DNA of 64,000 bases from Sphingomonas sp. LR60 (GTDB lineage: Bacteria; Pseudomonadota; Alphaproteobacteria; Sphingomonadales; Sphingomonadaceae): contig NZ_JASPFK010000001.1 in NCBI RefSeq assembly GCF_036855935.1, positions 1,275,501 through 1,339,500 of the forward strand, given 5' to 3'. Positions 10,071 through 19,624 of this stretch are shown piece after piece. Position numbers and translations under genes: made by a program. Under the pieces are notes generated by a model, which was not told the DNA's origin, did not search any database, and saw only the letters and a list, made by a program, of their open reading frames with translations. The first letter of the stretch is position 1; every line of letters starts with the position of its first letter.

Positions 10071-11207
10071 ATGAGCGAGAAGATCACGAGGCGTGCGAGC
10101 CTGGCCGGGGCGGTTGCCCTTCCTTTCGCGCTATCCGGCAATGCCCCGGCAGCCGAGGTCGGGCTCGATGCGGTGGCGCGGGGACGGGGGATGCGGTTCG
10201 GATCGGCCTTGTCGGCGCGGGCGCAGGGGGCGTCGATGGACAACCCGGCCTATGCCGCGCTGCTGCGCGCCGATTGCGGGCTGCTCGTCGCCGAAAACGA
10301 GATGAAGTGGCAGCACCTCAGGCCGGCGCCGGGCAAGTTCGACTTCGCCGCGTTCGACCGCATCATGGCGTGGGGGACGGCGAACCACATGGCGGTGCGG
10401 GGCCACAACCTGCTGTGGCAGCGCCGTAAGTGGATGCCGGTCTGGCTGGAGAAATACGACTTCGGCGCGCGCCCGGCCCGCGCTGCAGCCGACATTCTCG
10501 TCGAACATATCACGACGGTGACAAAGCGGTACGGCAAGCGGATCGAGAGTTACGACGTGGTCAACGAAGCGGTGACACCGGAAACCGGCGCGCTGGAGGA
10601 AACTGCGCTGAGCCAGGCGATGGGCGGTACGGAGGCGACGCTCGACCTCGCTTTCCGTACCGCGCACGCGCAGGCGCCGCATGCCGAGCTGGTCTATAAC
10701 GATTACATGAGCTGGGAGCCGGGCAATGCCGCGCACCGGGCCGGGGTGTTGCGGTTGCTGGAAGGGTTCCGGCGACGCGGGGTGCCGGTCCATGCGCTGG
10801 GCGTGCAGTCGCATATCGTGACCGCCGGTCCCGATACGAGCGGCAGTGCCCGCGGCTATGAGCGCAACTGGCGGCAGTTCCTGGATGCGGTGACGGGCAT
10901 GGGATACCGGCTGCTGATTACCGAGCTGGACGTGCGCGACAACGGCTTGCCGGCAGATCCGGCGGTGCGCGACCGCGGGGTTGCGGATTACGCGCGACGC
11001 TATCTCGACGTCATGTTCTCCTATCCGCAGCTTCGCGACGTGGTCGCGTGGGGGCTGTGCGACCGGTTCAGCTGGATCGGTCCGTTCGAGCCGCGCCCGG
11101 ACAAGGCGGCGCGGCGGCCGTGTCCCTATGATGCCGATTACCGCGCCAAGCCATTGCGCGCGGCGATTGCGGCCGCATTTGCGAGGGCGCCGGCGCGGGG
11201 GACGTGA
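10071..11207 (+). CDS. Endo-1,4-beta-xylanase, glycoside hydrolase family 10
   Basis: A 378-residue GH10 xylanase that cuts the beta-1,4 xylose backbone of xylan with retention. The start ATG 10071 is followed by TRRASLAGAVALP, a twin-arginine signal, so it is probably exported folded. The family signatures are in order: ENEMKWQHL near residue 75, the acid/base Glu166 in YDVVNEAV, VHALGVQSHI, and the nucleophile Glu285 in LLITELDVRDNG. The closing WGLCDRFSW motif is also present. It is a single catalytic domain without a binding module. It converges on the TonB receptor that follows and is the first gene of the polysaccharide locus. Confidence 0.95.
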   Translation: MSEKITRRASLAGAVALPFALSGNAPAAEVGLDAVARGRGMRFGSALSARAQGASMDNPAYAALLRADCGLLVAENEMKWQHLRPAPGKFDFAAFDRIMAWGTANHMAVRGHNLLWQRRKWMPVWLEKYDFGARPARAAADILVEHITTVTKRYGKRIESYDVVNEAVTPETGALEETALSQAMGGTEATLDLAFRTAHAQAPHAELVYNDYMSWEPGNAAHRAGVLRLLEGFRRRGVPVHALGVQSHIVTAGPDTSGSARGYERNWRQFLDAVTGMGYRLLITELDVRDNGLPADPAVRDRGVADYARRYLDVMFSYPQLRDVVAWGLCDRFSWIGPFEPRPDKAARRPCPYDADYRAKPLRAAIAAAFARAPARGT

Positions 11208-11219
11208 AGGATGGGGGGC

Positions 11220-11270
11220 TGTCTCGGTGAGACACGACCCCACCGCCGGCCCCTCCCTGAAGGGGAGGGG
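11220..11270. terminator. Two hairpins between convergent genes (bidirectional terminator)
   Basis: A small hairpin TGTCTC-GGT-GAGACA (11220-11234) is followed by CCCCTCCC-TGAAG-GGGAGGGG (11250-11270). Both lie in the 78-base gap between the xylanase stop and the TonB receptor stop, so they can serve transcripts from either side. Confidence 0.6.
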
Positions 11271-11285
11271 GCTCATTATCCTGCT

Positions 11286-14200
11286 TTAGTAATTGGCGCG
11301 CAGGATGACCGAGAAGCGGCGGTCGTTCGTGAAGTACGAACGGGGCGCCAGATCGTCGGAGCCGCCCTTGTACGCCTGAAGCAGCTTCGTGGTCGTGTTG
11401 GTCAGGTTCACACCCTGCACGCCCAGCTTTACGTAGCGATTGATGTTGATGAAGGCGGAGGCGTCGAGCTGCCCGGTCGCGTCGTTGAAGATCGACGTGT
11501 ACGGGAAGATCACGTCGGCGGCGGTCAACAGGAACCGCGAGCGCCAGTTATATGCGGCGCGCAGCGAGATCGGTCCCTTTTCGTAGAAGGCGGTCGCGTT
11601 GAAGTTATGCTTCGACAAGCCTTCCAGCGGCAGATTGCCCTTCGGGATCGTCGATCCCGACGACGGCGTACCACCGTTCAGGAACGAGTTGGGAAGCCCC
11701 GAACTGTCGATGAAGGTGTAGTTGCCGTTGAAGCCGAGCCCGTTGAGGAAGCCGGGCAGGAAGTCGAAGGTCTGCTGATAGGCGACTTCGAATCCCTTGA
11801 TCTTGCCCTTGCCGGCATAATTGGCGGGACCACGCGCCTGAATGTTCTGCGTGATGCCGTTGTTGGTGACCGAACGATTGACGAGCGACTGGTAGAAGAA
11901 GCCGTCGACGCTTTTGTAGAAGGCATCGATCGACAACTGGCCGACGCGCGCGAAATACCATTCGAGCGTGGCGTCGAACTGCCAGGCGGTGGCCGGCTTC
12001 AGATACGGATTGCCGGCGTTGATCGTGACGGTGCCCGATCCCGGCTCCAGCGCGTAGGTCACGTACGGACGGATGTTCGCGAAGTCGGGGCGGGTGAGCA
12101 CCTTCGATCCGGCGAGGCGCACGATCAGGTCGCGCGTCACGCCAAGCTTCAGGTTCGCGCTCGGCAGGAAATAGCCATAGCTGTTGCTGAAGAACGCCGG
12201 CTGCGAGGCATAGCCATCGGTCGCGAAGGTGCGCAGTCGGTTGTATTCGGTCGCGCCGAGATTGCAGACGCCGCCGGGCTGGGTGACCTGCACCGTTCCA
12301 TCGGGCAACTGCCGCGACGTGGCGACGCAGCGGGTGGAGAACGGATCGGCGACGCCGAGTTCGCTGCGGTTTGGTACGGCGGTTTCGGTGCGCGAATTCA
12401 CCGTCGTGCGGACATAGCGCACGCCGATGTTACCGGAGACGCGAACGTCACCGAACAACGGCTCGTTGTTGCCGAACTGCAGCATTGCATAAGCGGCGGA
12501 GTCCATCTGGCGAACGTTCGACACTTCGGACGGAAGGAAGGCCGTGCCCGGGATCGCGCCTGTCCGCTGCCCCGCCCCGACGAACCGGTTGGTCGCCGTG
12601 GCACCGTTGGTGTTGCGCCAGATATCGTTCTGGGTCTGGAAGAAGCTGACCGCAGAGTTGTAGTCGTTGATGAGGTCGCCGTTGTAGAAATAGGCGCTCG
12701 GCGGCGCAGAGGTTTGGCCACGGTAGAAGTTGTTGAACGAGTAGAGCGAAGACTTGCTGGCGTCGCCCTGGTTGAAGGTGACCGGCGCACCCGACCAGAT
12801 CTCGCTGATCGCGCCCCAGTTATACGCGGTGTAGCGCACGTCCTGCGTACGCTCGGCATAACGCGCGCCGAACTTGACGCGCTGCAGGAAGTCGCCGTCG
12901 TCAAACTTGTAGGCGAAGTCGCCCTTGACCTGATATTCCTCACCGACGCTGTGTTCGATGTGATCCATCGCCGCGCGCCAGAACTGGAAATCGCGGCTCG
13001 CGAAATATTCGCTGTCCGTGGCTGCGGCCATCGCCGGATTGGGCGTCGCCCAATTGGCGGCGAGCGTCAGCGGCTTGTGCGGGATGACATTGGGTAGCTT
13101 GCCGGTCAGGTCAACCTCGCTGTCCGCGAAGGTTGAGCCGAAGACGCTGAGATCGGTGACGTCGTGCTTGGCATAGGTATAGTCGACGTCGAGCCCGATC
13201 GACCAATGGTCATCCGGATTGATCTTGAGATTGAACCCGGCGTCCTTGACGAGATTCTCGTCATAGACCTGCCGCCGTGACAGCGATTGCTGCGCGCCGC
13301 CCGATGGCACCGTCGTCGTGGGCGAACCGCTTGAGGCCGTGCGCCAGCCCGCGCCCGGCAGCGTGATGAACCCGCTCTGGAACAGGCCATTGCTGTCGTA
13401 GACGTAGTTCGGATAGGCGCCGCCGGCCGGATTGTAGCCGTTGCCGCGCTGATTGTTGCCGAACACAAACTGGCCGGAGCCGTTCAGCTGGCACTCGGCG
13501 CGCGTCGTGGCGTTGCCGGCGCCGTTGACCGGCCCATTGCTGTTCTGCTGACAGCCGGCGGGATAGGTGCTGTATTCCGAAAGGTCGGGCGCGGTTTCGA
13601 ACGTGTGTTCACCCCAGGCATTGCTGGAATGCGTGCGCAGGAATTGCGCGGTGAAGGTCGTGCGCTCGTCGTTGCTCTGCCACTGTACCGCCAGCGCCTG
13701 GCCATCGCGCTTACGGTCATAATCCTGGCTGCGGAACTGGCCGCCGATCGGCGCATAGGCGATCGCGGTCGGATCGGCGAAGCCGTCCGCGCCGGGCGTG
13801 CCGGCATTGCCGCAGACGTTGGCGGGATTGGGGAAGTTCCCGCCGCCGACGCCCGTCACCGAGCCCGGAAGCAGCGTGTTCGAGTCGGTGATGCCGGGCA
13901 GCTGGTTGCGGCAGGTGACCGTGGTGTTGGTGCCGGTGCCGGTCGCCGCCTGGACGCCGTCGCGTGTCTGGAAGTTGGTGACCTGAATACCGTCGGCACG
14001 GCTCTTGAGCCGCGAGTAAGAGGCGTTGGCGAGGAAGCCGAAGCGACCGATCGGCGTCTCCCACGTATTCGATACGAGCAGCGAGCCGGTCGGCGCCCAC
14101 TTCTTGGCGAAGTCGCCGTAGTTCGCCTCGACGCCGCCACCGATGTGGAAGCCCTTGTTGTCGAAGGGCTTGCGCGTGTTGAGGTTGACGGTACCGGCGA

Positions 14201-14822
14201 GGCCGCCCTCGACCAAGTCGGCGGTCGCGTTCTTGTAGACCTCGACCGAGCCGAGCAGCTCGGAGGGCACGTCGGCAAAGTTGATCGCCTGGCCACCGAT
14301 GCCGGCCGAGAAGGTGTCGCGGCCGTTGAATTCCGAGCGCACGAAGTTGAGGCCGCGAACGTTGACGCCCGAGCCTTCGACCGAGAAGTGATCCGGGTCG
14401 TTGTTGCCGGCGAAGCGGTTGATCGACACGCCGGGGACGCGTTGCAGCGCCTCGGTCACCGAACGGTCGGGAAGCGCACCGATATCCTGTGCGGTGATCG
14501 CGTCGACGACGGTGTCGGAATTGCGCTTGATCGCCTGTGCGTTGGCAAGGCTCTGGCGGATGCCGGTAACGACGACGTCGTTATCGCCCGCCGCATCGCT
14601 GGCGGGGACGTTGCCGGTCGATTGTGCGGCGGGATCACCACCGGGGGCGTTGACCGAGGCCGCGGCGCCGGCGGTGTTCTGGCCGCTGGCGGCACCGGTC
14701 TGTGCGAAGGCTGGTGCGCTCAACGCGAACACGCACATCGCGGTCGCGGATACGCCAGCAAGGATCGCCTTGTTGCGAGTCCGGGTATGGGCCCCGCGCG
14801 CGAGCAAAATCCCGTCGACCAT
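11286..14822 (-). CDS. TonB-dependent receptor, Xanthomonas/Caulobacter (TIGR01782-like) carbohydrate type
   Basis: A 1178-residue outer-membrane importer of the group that takes up plant oligosaccharides. ATG 14822 is chosen because GGTGGGG lies about nine bases upstream. A further ATG eight codons earlier lacks a ribosome site. The signal peptide ends near APAFAQ, and a long linker precedes the plug. The plug has the group's signatures: VVVTGIRQSL, IGALPDRSVTEALQRVPGV, NVRGL, and YKNATADLVEGGLAGTVNL. The barrel ends in Tyr (VILRANY). It is divergent from the halogenase operon with a shared 226-base control region containing a LacI-type palindrome. The neighbours (GH10, GH5, GH2) imply xylan fragments as ligand. 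Confidence 0.93.
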   Translation of the reverse strand: MVDGILLARGAHTRTRNKAILAGVSATAMCVFALSAPAFAQTGAASGQNTAGAAASVNAPGGDPAAQSTGNVPASDAAGDNDVVVTGIRQSLANAQAIKRNSDTVVDAITAQDIGALPDRSVTEALQRVPGVSINRFAGNNDPDHFSVEGSGVNVRGLNFVRSEFNGRDTFSAGIGGQAINFADVPSELLGSVEVYKNATADLVEGGLAGTVNLNTRKPFDNKGFHIGGGVEANYGDFAKKWAPTGSLLVSNTWETPIGRFGFLANASYSRLKSRADGIQVTNFQTRDGVQAATGTGTNTTVTCRNQLPGITDSNTLLPGSVTGVGGGNFPNPANVCGNAGTPGADGFADPTAIAYAPIGGQFRSQDYDRKRDGQALAVQWQSNDERTTFTAQFLRTHSSNAWGEHTFETAPDLSEYSTYPAGCQQNSNGPVNGAGNATTRAECQLNGSGQFVFGNNQRGNGYNPAGGAYPNYVYDSNGLFQSGFITLPGAGWRTASSGSPTTTVPSGGAQQSLSRRQVYDENLVKDAGFNLKINPDDHWSIGLDVDYTYAKHDVTDLSVFGSTFADSEVDLTGKLPNVIPHKPLTLAANWATPNPAMAAATDSEYFASRDFQFWRAAMDHIEHSVGEEYQVKGDFAYKFDDGDFLQRVKFGARYAERTQDVRYTAYNWGAISEIWSGAPVTFNQGDASKSSLYSFNNFYRGQTSAPPSAYFYNGDLINDYNSAVSFFQTQNDIWRNTNGATATNRFVGAGQRTGAIPGTAFLPSEVSNVRQMDSAAYAMLQFGNNEPLFGDVRVSGNIGVRYVRTTVNSRTETAVPNRSELGVADPFSTRCVATSRQLPDGTVQVTQPGGVCNLGATEYNRLRTFATDGYASQPAFFSNSYGYFLPSANLKLGVTRDLIVRLAGSKVLTRPDFANIRPYVTYALEPGSGTVTINAGNPYLKPATAWQFDATLEWYFARVGQLSIDAFYKSVDGFFYQSLVNRSVTNNGITQNIQARGPANYAGKGKIKGFEVAYQQTFDFLPGFLNGLGFNGNYTFIDSSGLPNSFLNGGTPSSGSTIPKGNLPLEGLSKHNFNATAFYEKGPISLRAAYNWRSRFLLTAADVIFPYTSIFNDATGQLDASAFININRYVKLGVQGVNLTNTTTKLLQAYKGGSDDLAPRSYFTNDRRFSVILRANY

Positions 14823-14930
14823 CGTCAAATCCCCACCTAATTTCACACCTGAACCGATGTCTCATCACCAACATGGTGCGGCATCTTAGGTCCTTGGGTA
14901 CGACCGTCGTGGTACTAACGCAAGACAGTT

Positions 14931-14944
14931 TGTTTGCGCTAACA
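14931..14944. promoter_or_regulatory. LacI-family-type operator (predicted)
   Basis: TGTTTGCGCTAACA is an almost perfect 14-base palindrome (one mismatch) with the central GCGC and outer TGTT/AACA typical of LacI/GalR-family sites. It lies 109 bases before the TonB receptor start and about 105 bases before the first halogenase. A sugar-responsive repressor could therefore control both directions. No such repressor gene is in the window. Confidence 0.45.
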
Positions 14945-15048
14945 GCGATATTTCTTCGGCGGCGGAATGACGGTTCCGGCCGAGGGAAATCACGGTATGA
15001 CGAGGGTCGCGGGAACACGTACGAGCGTGTCATTGTGGGATAGGATGG

Positions 15049-16563
15049 ATGGAGCGGGCAGCGAAACAGCGGGTGGTGGTCGTCGGCGGGGGCACCTCCG
15101 GCTGGATGACCGCGGCGGCGCTGGCGAAGCTGCTGCCGACTCGCTGTTCGGTAGAGCTGGTCGAATCGGAGGCGATCGGGATCATCGGCGTCGGCGAGGC
15201 GACCTTGCCGCACATTCGCGCCTTCAACGAACGGCTTGGCATCGTCGAGGCGGAGTTCATGGCGGCGACGCGCGCCACCTTCAAGCTGGGGATCGAGTTT
15301 CGCGACTGGGGGCGGATCGGCGACAGCTACATCCATCCGTTCGGCACGTTCGGGCGCGGCAGCGGCGCGGTGCAATTCCACCATTATTATACGCGGCTGT
15401 TGCGCGCCGGGGTGGCGTTGCCGCCGATCGAGACATTCTCGATGGCCTGTTCGCTGGCGCGCGCGAAGCGCTTTGGTCAACCGTCGGGCGACGGGCAGCA
15501 GATCGCCTCGACGTTCGGCTACGCCTATCAATTCGATGCGGTCGCCTTCGCGCCTTACCTGCGCCGCTTCGCCGAGCAACTCGGCGCGCGGCGGACCGAG
15601 GGGCGGATCGTCGCGGCGGAGCGCGAGGCGGAAAGCGGCGACGTCACCGCGCTCGTGCTCGACGACGGGCGGCGGGTCGAGGGTGATCTGTTCGTCGATT
15701 GCTCGGGCTTTGCCGCGCTGCTGATCGGGAAGGAGCTGGGCGAACCGTTCGAGGATTGGTCGCGCTGGTTGCCCGCCGATCGCGCGGTGGCGATGCCGTG
15801 CCGCACCGAAACCTCGGTGACGCCCTATACCAGCGCGGTGGCGATGCCGTCGGGGTGGCGGTGGCGGATCCCGCTCCAGCATCGCACGGGCAATGGCTAT
15901 GTCTTCGCGAGCGATTTCCTGTCGGAGACGGAAGCCGCCGATGCGCTGACCGCGGTGGTCGAGGGGGAGCCGCTGGTCGCGCCGCGCACCTTGCGGTTCA
16001 AGGCGGGGCGGCGGGCGCGGAGCTGGTCGGGCAATGTCGTGGCGATCGGGCTGGCTTCGGGGTTCCTCGAACCGCTGGAGTCGACGAGCCTCTATCTGGT
16101 GCAGCAGGCGATCACCGCATTGGTGGAGCTGTTTCCGGAACGCGCGATCTCGGCGGTCGATCGCGACGAGTTCAACCGGCTGATCAACATGGAATATGAC
16201 CGGGTCCGCGACTTCCTGATCCTGCATTATCATGCGACGGAGCGCGATGACTCGCCGTTCTGGAACTATGTCCGGACGATGCCGATCCCCGACAGCCTCG
16301 CCGAGAAGATGGAGCTGTTCCGCCGGCGCGGGCGGGTGGTGAAATATCGGGAGGGTGCGTTCCTCGATGCCAGCTGGGTGTCGGTCTATCTCGGCCAGCG
16401 CGTCGTGCCGGTCGGCACCGATCCGCGCGCGGACGGGCCGTCGCTCGACAGTCTGGTCGCCGGGCTGGAGCGGATGCGCGGCGAGATCGCCGCGGCGGTC
16501 GGCGCGATGCCCGATCACGCCGCGTTCCTGGCGCACTATTGCCCGATGCCGGCGGCGGCGTGA
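15049..16563 (+). CDS. Flavin-dependent (tryptophan-type) halogenase 1
   Basis: A 504-residue FADH2-dependent halogenase homologue. The FAD-binding GGGTSGW is at 13-19 and GVGEAT at 47-52. Lys79 in ATFKLG corresponds to the catalytic Lys that activates hypohalous acid in PrnA-like enzymes. WRWRIP is at 270-275, and Glu344 in PLEST matches the second catalytic residue. All elements for halogenation are present, so it is predicted active; a separate flavin reductase would be needed. Relatives in sugar-uptake loci of sphingomonads, Caulobacter and Xanthomonas are common, and those assayed act on indole-type compounds. The natural substrate is unknown. It is first of a tightly packed operon; the next gene starts two bases after its stop. 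Confidence 0.9.
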   Translation: MERAAKQRVVVVGGGTSGWMTAAALAKLLPTRCSVELVESEAIGIIGVGEATLPHIRAFNERLGIVEAEFMAATRATFKLGIEFRDWGRIGDSYIHPFGTFGRGSGAVQFHHYYTRLLRAGVALPPIETFSMACSLARAKRFGQPSGDGQQIASTFGYAYQFDAVAFAPYLRRFAEQLGARRTEGRIVAAEREAESGDVTALVLDDGRRVEGDLFVDCSGFAALLIGKELGEPFEDWSRWLPADRAVAMPCRTETSVTPYTSAVAMPSGWRWRIPLQHRTGNGYVFASDFLSETEAADALTAVVEGEPLVAPRTLRFKAGRRARSWSGNVVAIGLASGFLEPLESTSLYLVQQAITALVELFPERAISAVDRDEFNRLINMEYDRVRDFLILHYHATERDDSPFWNYVRTMPIPDSLAEKMELFRRRGRVVKYREGAFLDASWVSVYLGQRVVPVGTDPRADGPSLDSLVAGLERMRGEIAAAVGAMPDHAAFLAHYCPMPAAA

Positions 16564-16565
16564 CG

Positions 16566-18032
16566 ATGCTCGACGGGCCGATCCGGCACATCGCGGTCGT
16601 GGGGGGCGGCATCGTCGGCTGGTCGGCGGCGGCGGCGCTGCGGCGGCGCGTGCCGGGGGTGGCGGTCACGATCGTCGCGACGTCGCCGGCGCCGGATGCG
16701 CTGGCGGACCTGATGCCCCAGACCTTGCCGTCGGCGATCGGCTTCCACGACGACCTCGGGCTGCGCGAGGACGATGCGGTGCTCCGCCCGGGCGGCGGGT
16801 GGCGGCTGGGGACGTTGTTCGAAGGGTGGGCGGACGATCTGCCGTCCTATGTGCATGCATACGGTCCGTACGGGCAGCCGTTCGGGACCGCATCGTTCCA
16901 CCATCACTGGGCGCGGGCGGCGCGCGCCGGAACCGCCGCGCCGTTCGACGACCATGCGCCGGTGGCAGTGCTGGCGCGCGCCGGACGGATGGCGTTGCCG
17001 TCGGCGGCGCTCTTCGCCGGGATCCAGCCGGCGTTGGTGCTCGACGTCGTGCGCTATCGTGCGATGCTGGAGGCGTTCGCGCGACATCTGGGGGTCGAGG
17101 TCGTTGCCGGGGCGGCCGCGGCGGTCGAGCGGCGCAGCGAGGATGGGTTCGTCGAGCGACTGAGGCTGACCGATGGCGGCACGGTGAGCGCCGACCTGTT
17201 CGTCGATGCCAGCGGTCCGCGCGCGACGGTGCGGGGCGCGATCGACGAGGAGTGGGAAGACTGGGCGCGGTGGCTGCGGTGCGACCGGCTGATCATGGCG
17301 GAGGGCGCGGCCGAACCCTTGTCGCCGCTCGACCGGGTCACCGCCTTGCCCGCCGGATGGCGCTGTCGGAGCGCGGCACCGGGGCGGGTGCTGCAAGGTG
17401 TGTGCTACGCGAGTGCGCTGTCGTCGGACGAGGCGGCGCGGGCAGAGCTGTCGGTGGCGGCAGGTCCAGCGATCGCGTTCCGGCAAGGGACGCGGCCGAC
17501 GCCATGGGCGCGCAACTGCGTCGCGATCGGCGATGCGGCGACGGTGATCGAACCGCTCGACTTCACCAACCTGCATCTGGCGCATAGCGCGATCGACCGG
17601 ATCGTGGCGATGCTGCCCGGACGCGCCTGCCATCCGCTCGAGATCGCGGATTACAACCGCCAGGCGCAGGCCGAAGTCGTCCGCGTGCGGGATTTCGTGC
17701 TCTGTCACTATGCGACGGCGCGGCGCGGGGAGCCGTTCTGGCAGCCGCCGCGCGACCTTCCCGACAGTCTCGCGCGGACGCTGGCGCTGTTCACGGAGCG
17801 GGGGAGATTGCCGTTCTTCGAGGAAGAGACGTTCGCGCGCGACGACTGGCTGGCGGTGCTGCTGGGGCAGGGTGCGCTGCCGCGGCGGATCGATCCGCTG
17901 ATCGATACCACCCCGGCCGCCGAGAGCGAGCGGGCGATGGCGGCGTATCGGGCAGCGATCCAGCAGGCGGCGCTGCGCTGTCCGACGGCGGACGCTTATT
18001 ACAACATGCAGCGGGAAATGCTGGTCCAATGA
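16566..18032 (+). CDS. Degenerate halogenase homologue 2 (catalytic residues lost)
   Basis: A 488-residue homologue of its neighbours. The FAD motif GGGIVGW (13-19) survives, but every halogenation element is altered. There is no GVGEAT. The catalytic Lys position reads GGGWRLG (Arg80). WxWxIP has become GWRCRSAAP, and PLEST is EPLDFT with Asp332 for Glu. The C-terminal half (ERGRLPFFEEETFARDDW) still aligns with the other copies. It probably still binds flavin but cannot halogenate by the known mechanism. It could be a regulatory or structural partner, or a flavoprotein with a different reaction. The frame is intact and it is coupled to halogenase 3 by a four-base ATGA overlap, so it is not simply decaying. 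Base composition resembles its neighbours. Confidence 0.85.
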   Translation: MLDGPIRHIAVVGGGIVGWSAAAALRRRVPGVAVTIVATSPAPDALADLMPQTLPSAIGFHDDLGLREDDAVLRPGGGWRLGTLFEGWADDLPSYVHAYGPYGQPFGTASFHHHWARAARAGTAAPFDDHAPVAVLARAGRMALPSAALFAGIQPALVLDVVRYRAMLEAFARHLGVEVVAGAAAAVERRSEDGFVERLRLTDGGTVSADLFVDASGPRATVRGAIDEEWEDWARWLRCDRLIMAEGAAEPLSPLDRVTALPAGWRCRSAAPGRVLQGVCYASALSSDEAARAELSVAAGPAIAFRQGTRPTPWARNCVAIGDAATVIEPLDFTNLHLAHSAIDRIVAMLPGRACHPLEIADYNRQAQAEVVRVRDFVLCHYATARRGEPFWQPPRDLPDSLARTLALFTERGRLPFFEEETFARDDWLAVLLGQGALPRRIDPLIDTTPAAESERAMAAYRAAIQQAALRCPTADAYYNMQREMLVQ

Positions 18033-19624
18033 ACGAACATACCATTCGCAGCATCGTCATCCTCGGCGGCGGGACCGCGGGCTGGATGGCGGCGGCGGCG
18101 CTTTCCCGCTTTATGAACAATGGCGTGACGCGCGTAACGCTGATCGAGTCCGAGGAGATCGGCACCGTGGGGGTCGGCGAGGCGACGATCCCGCCGCTGC
18201 GCACGTTCAACCAGATGCTGGGGATCGACGAGCACGACTTCATTCGCGAGACCGGCGGGACGTACAAGCTGGGGATCGAATTCGTCGGCTGGGGCGACGT
18301 CGGCGAGCGCTATTTCCACCCGTTCGGCGCGCATGGGCACGACCTGGGCGGTGTCCACTTCCACCAATTGTATCTTCGCGAGCGGCAGCGGCGCGTGCTG
18401 CCCGACATTTCGGCCTGGTCGATGAGCGCGGTGGCGGCGCAGGCGGGCAAGTTCGCGCCGCCCGCCGCGCAGGCGCAATCGGCGGTGAAGGACCTGTTCT
18501 ACGCCTATCACTTCGATGCCGCGCGTTATGCGGGCTTCCTCCGCCGCTACGCCGAGCGGAACGGGGTGCAGCGGGTGGAAGGCAAGGTGACCGCGATCGC
18601 CCAACGGCCCGAGGACGGGCATGTCACGGCGCTGAAGCTGGAAGACGGGCGCGTGATCGGCGGCGACCTGTTCATCGACTGCTCGGGCTTTCGCGGCGTG
18701 TTGATCGAGGAAACGCTCGAAACCGGCTATGACGATTGGCGGCATTGGCTGCCGTGCGACCGCGCGGTTGCGGTGCCCAGCGCCAACAGCGGCGACCCGG
18801 CGCCGTTCACGCGCGCCACCGCGCGCGGTGCAGGCTGGCAATGGCGCATTCCCTTGCAGGAGCGGACCGGCAACGGGCTGGTCTATTGCAGCGACTTTCA
18901 AACACAGGAAGCGGCGGAGCGCGAGTTGCTCGCCAATCTGGAGGGCGCGCCGCTCGCCGATCCGCGCCATTTGTCGTTCACCACCGGGCGGCGGAAGCTG
19001 GCGTGGAACCGCAACGTCGTCGCGCTTGGGCTGGCGTCGGGGTTCATCGAACCGCTGGAGTCGACCTCGATCCACCTGGTCCAATCGGGGATCGCGCGGC
19101 TGATCGCGCTGTTCCCGGATCGCCGCTTCGACCCCGTCGAGCGCGACGAATATAATGCGCAGATGCACGAGCTTTATGCCGACGTGCGCGACTTCGTGAT
19201 CCTCCACTACAAGGCGACGCGCCGCCGCGACACGCCGTTCTGGGAACGGTGTCGCACGATGGACATCCCCGACAGCCTCGCGCGCAAGATCGACCTGTTC
19301 CGCGGCAAGGGTCGCGTGTTCCGCGAAGGGCGCGAGCTGTTTGCGACGACCAGCTGGGTCAGCGTCTGCTTGGGGCAGCATATCGTCCCGGAGAATTACG
19401 AGCCGGCGGTCGATGCGCTCGACGAGCAGCGCGTCGCGGCGGCGCTGGACCAGATGCGGCACGACTATCTGGAGGTCGCGGCACGGCTGCCCACCCATGG
19501 CGACTTCCTGCGGCATCTCACGGAGATCGCAGCCGTCGCGCCACCTGCGCCGCCGCCGGAGGCCGCACCGACCTTTTCCTTCGCGTCGGAAAAGCCGTTC
19601 GATTTCTCGGCGGACCCGTTGTGA
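18029..19624 (+). CDS. Flavin-dependent (tryptophan-type) halogenase 3
   Basis: A 531-residue halogenase homologue with a complete active site: GGGTAGW (13-19), GVGEAT (48-53), Lys80 in GTYKLG, WQWRIP from 270, and Glu344 in PLEST. Compared with copy 1 it has a longer C-terminal tail that is rich in Ala and Pro (PPAPPPEAAP) and of unknown use. Its ATG overlaps the stop of the degenerate copy, and its stop overlaps the GTG of copy 4. The four proteins are therefore probably made from one message in related amounts. As with copy 1, substrate and flavin reductase partner are unknown. Confidence 0.9.
   Translation: MNEHTIRSIVILGGGTAGWMAAAALSRFMNNGVTRVTLIESEEIGTVGVGEATIPPLRTFNQMLGIDEHDFIRETGGTYKLGIEFVGWGDVGERYFHPFGAHGHDLGGVHFHQLYLRERQRRVLPDISAWSMSAVAAQAGKFAPPAAQAQSAVKDLFYAYHFDAARYAGFLRRYAERNGVQRVEGKVTAIAQRPEDGHVTALKLEDGRVIGGDLFIDCSGFRGVLIEETLETGYDDWRHWLPCDRAVAVPSANSGDPAPFTRATARGAGWQWRIPLQERTGNGLVYCSDFQTQEAAERELLANLEGAPLADPRHLSFTTGRRKLAWNRNVVALGLASGFIEPLESTSIHLVQSGIARLIALFPDRRFDPVERDEYNAQMHELYADVRDFVILHYKATRRRDTPFWERCRTMDIPDSLARKIDLFRGKGRVFREGRELFATTSWVSVCLGQHIVPENYEPAVDALDEQRVAAALDQMRHDYLEVAARLPTHGDFLRHLTEIAAVAPPAPPPEAAPTFSFASEKPFDFSADPL

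Noticed and set aside
18029..19624. The four halogenase copies as a single assembly duplication
   Set aside because: The copies differ throughout in sequence and length (488 to 531 residues) and one is strongly divergent, so they are old paralogues rather than repeated contig sequence.
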